Positions 52,446 through 60,782 of a stretch of 64,000 nucleotides of DNA are shown one piece after another. This stretch comes from Planctomycetota bacterium (GTDB lineage Bacteria; Planctomycetota; UBA1135; GCA-002686595). The stretch is taken from NCBI GenBank assembly GCA_016795325.1, contig JAEUHY010000036.1, positions 186,001 through 250,000 of the forward strand. Reading direction: 5' to 3'. Under the pieces are notes generated by a model. The model worked only from the letters and a program-made list of their open reading frames with translations. It was not told where the DNA came from and ran no database searches. A program made the position numbers and the translations under genes. Position 1 is the first letter of the stretch. Each line of letters begins with the position of its first letter.

Positions 52446-54170
52446 ATGGGCAATCGCAGCGGAGGTTGGGTGGCGATTCGGTGGTCGTTCGCGGTGCTTC
52501 TCGCCGGCGGCGGCCTGCACGCGCAGACGATCTCGCTCGCGAGCCAAGTGCAAAACGCGAACGTCTCGCAGCCAAGCCTCATCGGCCTCGAGCCGATTTC
52601 TGACGACGGGCGTTTCGTGCTGTTCACGACGAAGCAGGCGCTGCTCACGATCGACACCAACGCGACGGACGACGGCTACCTGCGCGACCGCTGGCTCGAC
52701 GTCACGACGCTCGTCACGGTCGGAAGCGGTGGGCTGCTCGCGAACGGACAGAGCCGGACGCCGAGCCTCTCCGGCGACGGCAACGTGATCGCGTTCCTGT
52801 CGCTGGCCACCAACCTCGCGACCCCCGACACGAACGGGACCTACGACCTGTTCGTGCACGCACGCTCGACCGGCTTGACCGAGCGCATCAACGTCGGGCC
52901 GCTCGGGGTCGAGTCCAACGGCGCGGTGGGACCGGACCCGAGCCTCTCGCGCGACGGGTCGCTGGTGGTGTTCTCTAGCTCCGCGACCAACATGGTGGCG
53001 GCGGACAACAACGGCGTGCCCGACGTGTTCCTGCGCGACCGCGGGCTCCAGCACACCGAACTGCTCTCGGCTGGCCCGGGCGGAGTTCCGGGAAACGGGG
53101 ACTCCTACAAACCGCGCATCTCGGGCGACGGGCGCTTCGTGGTGTTCTCGTCCTTCGCGAGCAACCTCGGACCGGTCGATACGAACGGCAACGCAGACGT
53201 CTACTTGCTGGACCGTTCGACCGGATCGATGGACCTCGTGAGCGTCAGCTCGAGCGGCGCGCAGGGCAACGGACTCTCGACCGACGCGAGCGTGTCCGCC
53301 GACGGTCGCTACGTCGCGTTCCTCACTTCCGCGACCAACCTGGCGCCCAACGACACCAACGGGGCCTCCGATGTCCTCGTTCGCGACCGAGTTGCGGGCG
53401 TCACGCTGCGCTGCAGTCAGAGCACGGCCGGCGTGCAGTCCAGCTCCTCGGTCACATGGCCTGTCATCTCCGCGGACGGCCGATTCGTGCTCTTCAAGTC
53501 CGCCGCGTCGAACTTGGTTGCTGGCGACTTCAATGGCCTGATGGACATGTTCCAGCGGGACATCGTCAGTGGCACGACCACCCGCGTCAGCCTCAACTGG
53601 CAGGGACAGTCCCTCAACCAGCACATCAACCTCTACGGCGCCTCGCGAGATGGTCGCTTCGTCGTGATGACGACGGACGCGGACAACGCGACGCCCGGCG
53701 TGTTCTCGCAGTTCGAGCGCGTCTGGGTGCGCGACCTGACGGGCCTGACGCCGACGCGCTACTGCAGCCCCCAAGTGGGCTCGACGGGCTGCGCTCCGCG
53801 GCTCGACACGCTCGGGGACTCGAGCGCGACCGCAGGCACAGGGTTCCTCGTCGGCGTCACCCAGATCGAGCCCCAGAGAGCTGGCCTGTTGTTCTTCGGC
53901 ACGCAGGGCCCGAACGCGGCGCCGTTCTACGGCGGCACGCTGTGCGTCGCTCCGCCGCTGCGCCGCACGCCTGTGCAGCAGTCGATCTCCATCGCGCCTC
54001 CGCCCTGCGACGGTGAGCTCACCTACGACTTCAACACCCTCTTCAACCTGCCCAACGACCCGACTCTCAGGTACGGCGATCAACTGTGGGTGCAGGCCTG
54101 GATCCGCGACCCCGGCCTGCCCAGTGGCGCGCAGCTTTCCGACGCCCTCGAGCTGGTGATCGGACCCTGA
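52446..54170 (+). CDS. Secreted TolB/PD40-type propeller protein with shared C-terminal domain
   Basis: The ATG at 52446 has AGAGGAAG five bases upstream and is preferred over the GTG at 52440. The 574-residue product has a signal peptide (MGNRSGGWVAIRWSFAVLLA, then GGGLHAQ). About seven blades follow (residues 30-430; SISADGR is replaced by DDGRFVLFTTKQALLTIDTN, SGDGNVIAFLSLATNLATPD, SADGRYVAFLTSATNLAPND). The final domain (about 437-574) is a more divergent copy of the shared C-terminal domain, keeping YCSPQVGSTGC, RAGLLFFGTQG, LCVAPPLRR and WVQAWIRDP. It is the most divergent of the three PD40 paralogues. Confidence 0.85.
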   Translation: MGNRSGGWVAIRWSFAVLLAGGGLHAQTISLASQVQNANVSQPSLIGLEPISDDGRFVLFTTKQALLTIDTNATDDGYLRDRWLDVTTLVTVGSGGLLANGQSRTPSLSGDGNVIAFLSLATNLATPDTNGTYDLFVHARSTGLTERINVGPLGVESNGAVGPDPSLSRDGSLVVFSSSATNMVAADNNGVPDVFLRDRGLQHTELLSAGPGGVPGNGDSYKPRISGDGRFVVFSSFASNLGPVDTNGNADVYLLDRSTGSMDLVSVSSSGAQGNGLSTDASVSADGRYVAFLTSATNLAPNDTNGASDVLVRDRVAGVTLRCSQSTAGVQSSSSVTWPVISADGRFVLFKSAASNLVAGDFNGLMDMFQRDIVSGTTTRVSLNWQGQSLNQHINLYGASRDGRFVVMTTDADNATPGVFSQFERVWVRDLTGLTPTRYCSPQVGSTGCAPRLDTLGDSSATAGTGFLVGVTQIEPQRAGLLFFGTQGPNAAPFYGGTLCVAPPLRRTPVQQSISIAPPPCDGELTYDFNTLFNLPNDPTLRYGDQLWVQAWIRDPGLPSGAQLSDALELVIGP

Positions 54171-54777
54171 CCCACGCCCGGCCGGCGCCGCGCTGAGCGC
54201 GCGACCGCGACACGTGACGCGACCTGCGCGCGTGCGTTCCGCGCTCACCAACCCAGCCGCGTCGCTCCCCACACAAGTGCGCCGACTCCGGCGGCGAGCA
54301 GCCACGTTCCCGGCGCTCCGCCGCTGAAGTACGGCCCGATCATCAGCACCAGCCCGCCCTACGCCTGCGGCACGCGCTGCTCCTTGCGCCCGTACCGGAA
54401 GAGCGCCAGCCCCGCGACGCTCACCACCAGCGATGCGAACAGTGCTGGCGCCGAGAACTCCACCCACGCTCCATCGACAACGCGCGCGTCGGTGCTGGAA
54501 CCGCGCCGAATGCGCTCGACCGATGTCGTCGCCGGCGCGCATCGGCGTCTGGCGCGCGAAGAGCCGTGCGAGGAAGGCGAGCACGTTGGTCTTGTTGGGG
54601 ATCACGGCGAAACTCCGCCAGAGGCGGGCGAAGTCGAAGCACGAGATCCTGCTCAACCACGGTTGGTGAGGCCCGAGCATCCAGGCGAAGCGCGCATTTT
54701 TTGGTGTTCGGGTCGAGCGGTGAGCTGGCTACGGCCGGCCAGTCCCGATCCATCGCACCCCAACCCCGGTGGCGCCC
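54171..54777. other. Gap with two gene remnants
   Basis: Besides the broken minus-strand membrane gene at 54245-54475, positions about 54640-54673 repeat the 3' end of the hydrolase gene (reading LLNHGW, stop, GGC), showing that a second copy of that gene tail was inserted here. The remaining about 250 bases hold nothing identifiable. Confidence 0.5.
54245..54475 (-). pseudogene. Small two-helix membrane protein gene with premature stop
   Basis: The minus strand reads VEFSAPALFASLVVSVAGLA, LFRYGRKEQRVPQA, stop (TAG at 54359-54361), then GGLVLMIGPYFSGGAPGTWL and LAAGVGALVWGATRLGW, ending at TGA 54245-54247. Both halves are in one frame, so a single in-frame amber codon interrupts an otherwise intact protein of about 75 residues. 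The composition (two or three helices, YGRK loop, PYFSGG) matches a common family of small membrane proteins often annotated as amino acid transport protein. A start was not fixed; GTG near 54465 is possible. Confidence 0.6.
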
Positions 54778-55707
54778 ATGCCCGAGATCGAACTCACCAA
54801 GGCCGTCGACGAGTGGAAGCGCGTCAAACCCATGACGCTGACCCAGACCGGAATCTCAGACCAACTGCGCAAGCTGCAGAGCTACAAGCGCCCCGAGCAG
54901 GCGGACGGCATCGCGAACGCCAAGCGAGTGCTCAACGACGTGCTGACGTATGTCCAGCAGGAGCGGCGCAACAAACACGTCGAGAAGCACGAGAAGGCCG
55001 CGCGCTGGCTCGACGAGTTGGCGAACGCCCTGGCGCGCGAGAACTCGGCCTTGAACATCCTCGACGGCCGCGTGCGCGCCGTCGCGGAGCGTCAACGCAA
55101 GGAGCAGGAGGCGCAGCGCAAGCTCGAGGAGTTGCGCCAATCGTGGCTGGGCAAGCTGCAGTCGCTGAAGCTCTTCTTTGAGCAGGCCGAACGATTCGCC
55201 GCGGATCTCGAGGAGCGCGCTCGCCAGCACGCCAGCCGGGCGCGCAGCGGCGATTTCAACGTGCAGGCGCAGAGCGACCTCGAGAACGAGCTCAGCAAGC
55301 TGCAGAACGAGCGCAAGAAGACCAAATCGCGCGCGAATTGGGATGCGCTGCCACAGCAGCTGCGCGAGACGAAGATCGAGGAGCTCACCCGCCTGTTCGA
55401 GGCGGTGGCGAAGATCGACGAGCGCATCCGCGAGAATTCGAACGGGTTGGAGAAGTCGATCCGCACGCTGCTCGAGAGCGCCGCGAAGTCGGGCGGCGGG
55501 CGCAACGAGCGCCTGGACGCCAAAACCACGCGCGTGCTGGAGGAAGCGCTCGGGCTGCGCTTTCCGCAGATCGATCGCGACAGCGCCTTCAAGGCGTGGC
55601 GCGCGTGGGCCGTGAAGAACCACCCCGACAAGGGCGGAAGCACAGCGCGCTTCCAAGAAGTCTCGGACGCCTTCGACAAGCTCAAGAACGCGCTCGGCTT
55701 CGTGTAG
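54778..55707 (+). CDS. Coiled-coil protein with C-terminal J-domain
   Basis: The ATG at 54778 (a GTG three codons upstream is possible) gives 309 residues. Residues about 60-235 are long charged heptad-like helices (KEQEAQRKLEELRQSWLGKL, RAVAERQR, ELSKLQNERKKTKSRANWDA), predicted coiled coil. The last 55 residues are a J-domain with the HPD tripeptide at 282-284 (WAVKNHPDKGGSTARFQEVS) followed by DAFDKLKNAL, so the protein should stimulate a Hsp70/DnaK ATPase. The J-domain is at the C-terminus rather than the N-terminus, as in class C J-proteins. No zinc-finger or client domain is recognised. No dnaK/grpE neighbours. Confidence 0.8.
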   Translation: MPEIELTKAVDEWKRVKPMTLTQTGISDQLRKLQSYKRPEQADGIANAKRVLNDVLTYVQQERRNKHVEKHEKAARWLDELANALARENSALNILDGRVRAVAERQRKEQEAQRKLEELRQSWLGKLQSLKLFFEQAERFAADLEERARQHASRARSGDFNVQAQSDLENELSKLQNERKKTKSRANWDALPQQLRETKIEELTRLFEAVAKIDERIRENSNGLEKSIRTLLESAAKSGGGRNERLDAKTTRVLEEALGLRFPQIDRDSAFKAWRAWAVKNHPDKGGSTARFQEVSDAFDKLKNALGFV

Positions 55708-55764
55708 GCCGTTCCCTCGACGAGCGCTTGCGTCGCGCCGAGCCAAGCGCTTCGATCTTGCCGC

Positions 55765-56115
55765 GTGGAGCCCGCCCAGCAGGCCATTGTCGGTTTCGTC
55801 ACTCTCTTGCTGCTGCCGTTCCTGGGCGTGCTCGGCCTGTTCGCCAAGCGCGCCACGAAGGTGCTGGGTCTGGCGACGGTCGCGTGGGGCTTGGGCGGCT
55901 GGGTTTACCTGCGCTCGCTGAGCCCGCTCGACCCCGGGTACTCCCCCGCGTTCCGCGCTTGGCGCGTCGGCCTGCTGCTTGGTGCGGCTTTCTTCGCAGT
56001 GGCGTGGCTCGCGCGCCGCCCGCGCGTCGCACGCGGCATCAAGATCGCGTTCGCCGTCACGTCGGTCGTGGTGTTCTTCAAGGCGCTGCACCTGTACCTG
56101 CACTCGTACGCGTGA
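55765..56115 (+). CDS. Small integral membrane protein, about four helices
   Basis: A GTG start gives 116 residues with helices at about 8-28, 33-50, 66-84 and 92-110 and a Pro-rich loop (SLSPLDPGYSPAF) between the second and third. The end lies 30 bp before the chosen start of the histidine kinase gene in the same direction (3 bp before its alternative TTG start), so the two are probably co-transcribed and the membrane protein may be part of the sensing assembly. No family is recognised. Confidence 0.65.
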   Translation: MEPAQQAIVGFVTLLLLPFLGVLGLFAKRATKVLGLATVAWGLGGWVYLRSLSPLDPGYSPAFRAWRVGLLLGAAFFAVAWLARRPRVARGIKIAFAVTSVVVFFKALHLYLHSYA

Positions 56116-56145
56116 GCGTTGACTCGCGGTGCGAGCGGGCGGACC

Positions 56146-59121
56146 ATGATTGGGCGAGTTCGACACTCGCCCCGCGCCTGGATGAGCCCACAATCCCAGA
56201 ACTCGGACAGTGCGGCGGGTGTCGTCGGCGCTGAACGGCAACACACTCTGGGCTGGCGCCACTGGCTCGAGCACGCGCTCTTCCTCGCACTCTTGCTGGG
56301 AACACAACTGCTGCGCGAAGTGCCGGGCAGCGCGTTGCGTGAAGCAGTGATCTGGTTGCCCTCGGGCGTCGCCATCGCAGGCCTGTGGCGCCTGGGCGTT
56401 GGCAGCGCATGGGCCGTTGCACTCGCGGCGCTCGTGGTTCGGATGCAGATCGGGTATCCGGCGGCGATCGTGATCTCGGGCGCCATCGGCGCGTGCGCCG
56501 AAGCGCTGGTCGGCCTGTGGCTCATTCGGCGACTGCGCGTCGACAGCGCGTTCGCGCGCATCAAGGACGTCGCGCGCCTGTTCGTGATCGCGGCGGCAGC
56601 GCCGCTGGCGAGCATCCTGTGCTCCTGGCTCGGCCGGCTCCTGCTCGACTCCCCGATGCGCGTGCCGTTCTACTCCGGCTGGGGCGGCTGGTGGCGCATG
56701 AACGCGCTCGGCGTGTTGTGCGTGACGCCGCTGCTCGTCATCGCGGGGCGCAGCGCCACGGGAAGCTGGAGCGCCAAGACGCGCTTCGAGGCCGCAGCGG
56801 TGCTTGTGACGTTGCTGGCGGTCATCGCCCTGCTGCTGGTTTCGAGCAACATCGGTTCGACCTCGATGCTGCTCCTGTACGCGGTGCTCCCGCTCGCGGC
56901 CTTCGCGGCAGTGCGCCTGGGTCCGATCGGCGCGGCGAGCACGGCCGCGCTCGCCGCGATCTCGATCTTCGCCGCGACCCTCGCCGGCCACGGACCGTTC
57001 GTCGCGCTGCCGATCGAAGAGCGCCACAACGCGCTGCAGATCTTCACCTTCGCGCTGCTCACCGGGCCGCTCTTGATCGGCGCGTTGATCGCGGAGCGCA
57101 AACGCGATCAGGAGGCGAGTCGCTGGAATGCGGGCGTGCTCGAGCTGATCGCCACCGGGAAATCCTCGCAGGCGGCGCTGCGTGCACTGGTGCACGGCAT
57201 CGAGCGCCTGATCGAAGGCTCGCGTGCATCGCTGCTGCTCCTCGACGGCAACCGTTTGCGGCATGCGCTCGCGCCGTCGCTCCCCGAGGCATACTGCGCG
57301 AGCATCGACGGAATCGAGATCGGACCGAGCGTCGGCTCGTGCGGCACAGCGGCCTGGACCGGCCACGCGTGCATCGTGAGCGAGATCCGCACCGATTCCC
57401 GCTGGGCGCAGTTCCGATCGGTGACCGAACCGCACGGACTGCGGGCCTGCTGGTCTGTGCCCGTGATGGATTCACGGAGCAAGGTGCTCGGCACCTTCGC
57501 CGTGTACTTCGATGGAGCGCGCGCTCCGACCGAGGAGGAACAGCAGCTGCTCGAGCGCGCCGCGGCGCTCGCGGGCATCGCGATGGAGCGCGAGCGCAAC
57601 GAGGAACTGCTCGCCTCGATCAACCGCAACGTCAACGAGGGACTGTTCCGCAGCTCGCCCGAGCGCGGGTTCCACTACGTCAACGACGCGCTGGTGCGCA
57701 TGCTCGGCTACGACTCGGCCGAGCACTTGATGACGGTCATGCCGGCCGATCTGTACGTGGAACCGTGGCGCCAACGCGAGTTCCGAGCGCGGGTCGAACG
57801 GCTCGGCTCGACTGCGAGCGAGGAGATTCCGCTGCGCCGCCGCGACGGCGCGGTGGTGTGGGCCTTGATCAGCGCAGCCGCGACCCGCGGCCCGGACGGT
57901 CGCACGTTGCACTACGACGGCGCCGTCATCGATGTGACGGCGCGCCGCAACCTCGAGGAGCGCCTGCGCCAGGCGCAGAAGATGGAAGCGGTCGGGCGGC
58001 TCGCCGGCGGAGTGGCGCACGACTTCAACAACCTGCTCACCGCGATCGACGGATCCGCCGAGTCGCTGCTGATGACGGCGCGCGAGGAAGGCACGCGACG
58101 CGCAGCGCAGCAGATCCTCCAGGCCTCGGAGCGCGCAGCGGCGCTGACGCGCCAGTTGCTCGCCTACAGCCGCCAGCAGGTGCTCTCGCCGCAGTTGCAG
58201 GACCTCACGGCGGTGATCGACGACATGGGCGGACTGCTGCGCCGCATCATCGGCGAGCACATCCGGCTCGGAATCGCCCACGAGCAGCAGGGCCTCTTCG
58301 TCAACGTCGACCGCGTCCAGATCGAGCAGGTGCTCCTGAACCTCGCCATCAACGCGCGCGACGCGCTGCCGCGCGGCGGCTCGCTCTCGATCGACAGCGC
58401 GCCGCTCGAACTCGACGCCGCGGCCGCGCGCGGGCACGAGCACGTGCAACCGGGCCCGTTCGTGCGGCTGCGCGTGCGCGACGACGGCATCGGCATGGAC
58501 GAGCTGACGCGCCGCCGGGCCTTCGACCCGTTCTTCACCACCAAGGAGCAGGGCAAAGGCACGGGCCTGGGACTCTCCACGGTGTACGGCATCGTCCGCC
58601 AAAGCGGCGGCGTGCTCACGCTCGACAGCGCGCCCGGCGCGGGCACGACCGTCTCGGTGTATCTGCCGCGCGCCGCCGCGCCCCAGCCGACGAACGTGGC
58701 GCAAGAGCAACCCGTCGCGGCGCCGCAGAACGCCGGCACGGGCCTGGTGCTCGTCGTCGAGGACGAACCGATGGTGCGCGAGATCGTGATCTCCAACCTG
58801 CGCGGCGCCGGTTACCAGGTGCTCGAAGCGGCGAACGGAGAGGAAGCGCTCGAAGTGGCCGGAGCGCGCGTGCGCGAACTCGACCTGGTCGTCACCGATC
58901 GCATCATGCCGCGCATGGGCGGCGACGTGCTCGCCGAACGCCTGCGGCGGCTGCGCCCCGACCTGCCCGTGCTGTTGATGTCGGGCTACGCCGAAAGCCC
59001 GACGCCCGAGGGCCTCAGCGCGCCGGTCGACCACCTCGCCAAGCCGTTCTCGCGCGCGGAATTGCTGCGCAAAGCCGCCGCACTGCGCGCCGGCGCCGCG
59101 CCGTCGACACAGTTGGCGTGA
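56146..59121 (+). CDS. Hybrid sensor histidine kinase (MASE1-GAF-PAS-HisKA-HATPase-REC)
   Basis: From ATG 56146 (TTG at 56119 also possible) the protein is 991 residues. Residues about 30-320 hold seven to eight membrane helices of MASE1 type (TQLLREVPGSALREAVIWLP, SGVAIAGLWRLGVGS). A GAF domain follows (about 340-490; SCGTAAWTGHACIVSEIRTD), then a PAS/PAC unit (500-615). The kinase core has the H-box AGGVAHDFNNLLTAIDGS with His625, N-box LLNLAINARDALPRGG, and G-boxes RDDGIGMDE and KGTGLGLSTVYGI. A receiver domain ends the protein (LVLVVEDEPMVREIV; phospho-acceptor Asp918 in VVTDRIMP; conserved K in HLAKPF). It autophosphorylates in response to an unknown signal. No separate output regulator is adjacent. 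Confidence 0.95.
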   Translation: MIGRVRHSPRAWMSPQSQNSDSAAGVVGAERQHTLGWRHWLEHALFLALLLGTQLLREVPGSALREAVIWLPSGVAIAGLWRLGVGSAWAVALAALVVRMQIGYPAAIVISGAIGACAEALVGLWLIRRLRVDSAFARIKDVARLFVIAAAAPLASILCSWLGRLLLDSPMRVPFYSGWGGWWRMNALGVLCVTPLLVIAGRSATGSWSAKTRFEAAAVLVTLLAVIALLLVSSNIGSTSMLLLYAVLPLAAFAAVRLGPIGAASTAALAAISIFAATLAGHGPFVALPIEERHNALQIFTFALLTGPLLIGALIAERKRDQEASRWNAGVLELIATGKSSQAALRALVHGIERLIEGSRASLLLLDGNRLRHALAPSLPEAYCASIDGIEIGPSVGSCGTAAWTGHACIVSEIRTDSRWAQFRSVTEPHGLRACWSVPVMDSRSKVLGTFAVYFDGARAPTEEEQQLLERAAALAGIAMERERNEELLASINRNVNEGLFRSSPERGFHYVNDALVRMLGYDSAEHLMTVMPADLYVEPWRQREFRARVERLGSTASEEIPLRRRDGAVVWALISAAATRGPDGRTLHYDGAVIDVTARRNLEERLRQAQKMEAVGRLAGGVAHDFNNLLTAIDGSAESLLMTAREEGTRRAAQQILQASERAAALTRQLLAYSRQQVLSPQLQDLTAVIDDMGGLLRRIIGEHIRLGIAHEQQGLFVNVDRVQIEQVLLNLAINARDALPRGGSLSIDSAPLELDAAAARGHEHVQPGPFVRLRVRDDGIGMDELTRRRAFDPFFTTKEQGKGTGLGLSTVYGIVRQSGGVLTLDSAPGAGTTVSVYLPRAAAPQPTNVAQEQPVAAPQNAGTGLVLVVEDEPMVREIVISNLRGAGYQVLEAANGEEALEVAGARVRELDLVVTDRIMPRMGGDVLAERLRRLRPDLPVLLMSGYAESPTPEGLSAPVDHLAKPFSRAELLRKAAALRAGAAPSTQLA

Positions 59122-59160
59122 CCGCAGGCGCAGCGCAGCACGCGCTACTCTGCTCGTCGC

Positions 59161-60753
59161 ATGCAGTGGAAAGCTCTCGTGCTCGCGCTCGCCGCGAGTT
59201 GGTGGACGGTGCTCGGCGCACGGCTCGACGCCGCGCAGGCGCCCAACCCGCGCCCGGAGTTGGAGGTGATCGCCGACGCGAGCGTGGGCGGCGAGCAGCG
59301 CGCCCAGGCGATCCGTTCGTTCATGGCGCGCGCCAAGGAGCAGGGCGAGTGCGCGGGCGCCGCCGCCGAGCTCGACGCGATCATCCTCGACCAACGTTTC
59401 CCGGCCTGGCTGCGCCGCGTCGGCGCGGAGGCGATCGCCAGTTGCGGCGACGAACGCACCGCCGCGTACCTCGCCGCGCGCATGGGCCGCGGTACGACCC
59501 GCGAGCGGCTCCATCACCTGCGCGGCGCACGTGGGTCTGCGCACGCCAAGGTGTTCGAGGCCGCGCTCGCGCTGTTGCGCGACGACGACCCGCGTGTGCG
59601 CTGCGAAGCGGCGGAGTTGCTCGCGCGCCACAAGGTCGAAGCCGCGCACGACACGCTGGCCGACGTCGTGGCCAAGGGACGCGACGAAGAGCTGCTCGAG
59701 AGCGCGCTCCACGCTGCGGGCGCCATCGTGAAAGGAAGCGAGCGCGAAGGCGCTTGGCGCGCGCGGCTCGAGCAGTGGGCCAACGAGAAGTCGGGCCTGC
59801 GCCGGCGCGCCGCGCTCGGGAGTCTGTTCGAACGCAACGACGCGGCGCTGCGCAAGCTCGCCGAGCGCGCGCTCGCGGACGACGACTGGTCGGTGCGCGT
59901 GCTCGCGCTCGAGTGGCTTGCGCGCGAGCCGTCGGTCGCGACACTCGAGCTGTTCATCGCGCGCCTGGAGGTCGAAGCCGTCGGCTCGCGCGTGCACGGC
60001 GACCTCAACGACAAGCTCGAAGCGTTCACAGGCGTCAAGCGCTACACCACGCACGAGCAGTGGGTGCGCTGGCGCGCCGGCGCCGGGCGCGACTGGGCGC
60101 CGGGCAAGAAGGAAGGCGACCCCGCGAGCGCGGGCGGCGAACCGCGCAGCCGCACGCGGCCGAAGTTCTACGGCGTCGACGTCGTTTCGGCGCGCACGCT
60201 GTACGTGATCGACCTGTCGGGCTCGATGAACGCGCAGTCCAAGAGCCCGGAACACAAGGGCAAACGCCGCATCGACGTCGCGAAGGAAGAGCTGCTCGCG
60301 CTCATCGACAGCCTGCCGCCCGGCTCGTGGTTCAACATCGTCGCCTTCGGCGACAACGTGTTCACCTGGCTCGAGTCGCTCGCTTCGTTCGGTGTGGGAC
60401 GCAAGGGGAGCAACACCGCCGAGGAGCTCACGGCGCGCCAGCGCAAACGCGACGAAGAGCTGCGCGAGAAGGCGCGCTCCCACGTGCGCTCGCTGAACCT
60501 GAGCGGCAGCACGAACATCTACGACGCGTTCGCGCGCGCCTTCGAGGATCCGGACGTCGACACGATCTGCTTCATGACCGACGGCACGCCCACGACCGGC
60601 ACGGAGACCGAGGCGGTCGCGATCCGCGAAGAACTCGTGCGCTGGAACCGCACCCGGTGCGTGCGCATCCACTGCGTCGCGGTCGGCGAGGACAACTCGC
60701 TGCCGCGCTGGATCGCCGCGGACCACGGCGGCGTGCATCGCTTCGTTCCCTGA
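59161..60753 (+). CDS. Secreted HEAT-repeat/VWA-domain protein
   Basis: The 530-residue protein has a signal peptide (MQWKALVLALAASWWTVLGA). Residues about 60-300 are HEAT-like alpha-helical repeats (PAWLRRVGAEAIASCGDERT, DDPRVRCEAAELLARHKVEA, WSVRVLALEWLAREPSVATL). The C-terminal 190 residues are a von Willebrand factor A domain with an intact MIDAS DLSGSMN at 351-357 (D351, S353, S355), the later Thr in SGSTNIYDAF and Asp in CFMTDGTP, so it should bind a divalent cation and a protein ligand. HEAT/VWA fusions of this kind are common in Planctomycetota. Complete; 30 bp before the next gene, possibly co-transcribed. Confidence 0.85.
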   Translation: MQWKALVLALAASWWTVLGARLDAAQAPNPRPELEVIADASVGGEQRAQAIRSFMARAKEQGECAGAAAELDAIILDQRFPAWLRRVGAEAIASCGDERTAAYLAARMGRGTTRERLHHLRGARGSAHAKVFEAALALLRDDDPRVRCEAAELLARHKVEAAHDTLADVVAKGRDEELLESALHAAGAIVKGSEREGAWRARLEQWANEKSGLRRRAALGSLFERNDAALRKLAERALADDDWSVRVLALEWLAREPSVATLELFIARLEVEAVGSRVHGDLNDKLEAFTGVKRYTTHEQWVRWRAGAGRDWAPGKKEGDPASAGGEPRSRTRPKFYGVDVVSARTLYVIDLSGSMNAQSKSPEHKGKRRIDVAKEELLALIDSLPPGSWFNIVAFGDNVFTWLESLASFGVGRKGSNTAEELTARQRKRDEELREKARSHVRSLNLSGSTNIYDAFARAFEDPDVDTICFMTDGTPTTGTETEAVAIREELVRWNRTRCVRIHCVAVGEDNSLPRWIAADHGGVHRFVP

Positions 60754-60782
60754 GCGAACGGCGCGTTACGCTGCCGCGCCGG

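Noticed and set aside
52248..54680. 810-codon minus-strand frame antisense to the PD40 gene
   Set aside because: It is His/Arg-rich shadow sequence of the PD40 repeats with no independent support.
57472..60738. 1088-codon open frame antisense to the kinase and VWA genes
   Set aside because: Its composition mirrors the third-position GC of the sense genes; there is no domain, signal peptide or ribosome-binding site.
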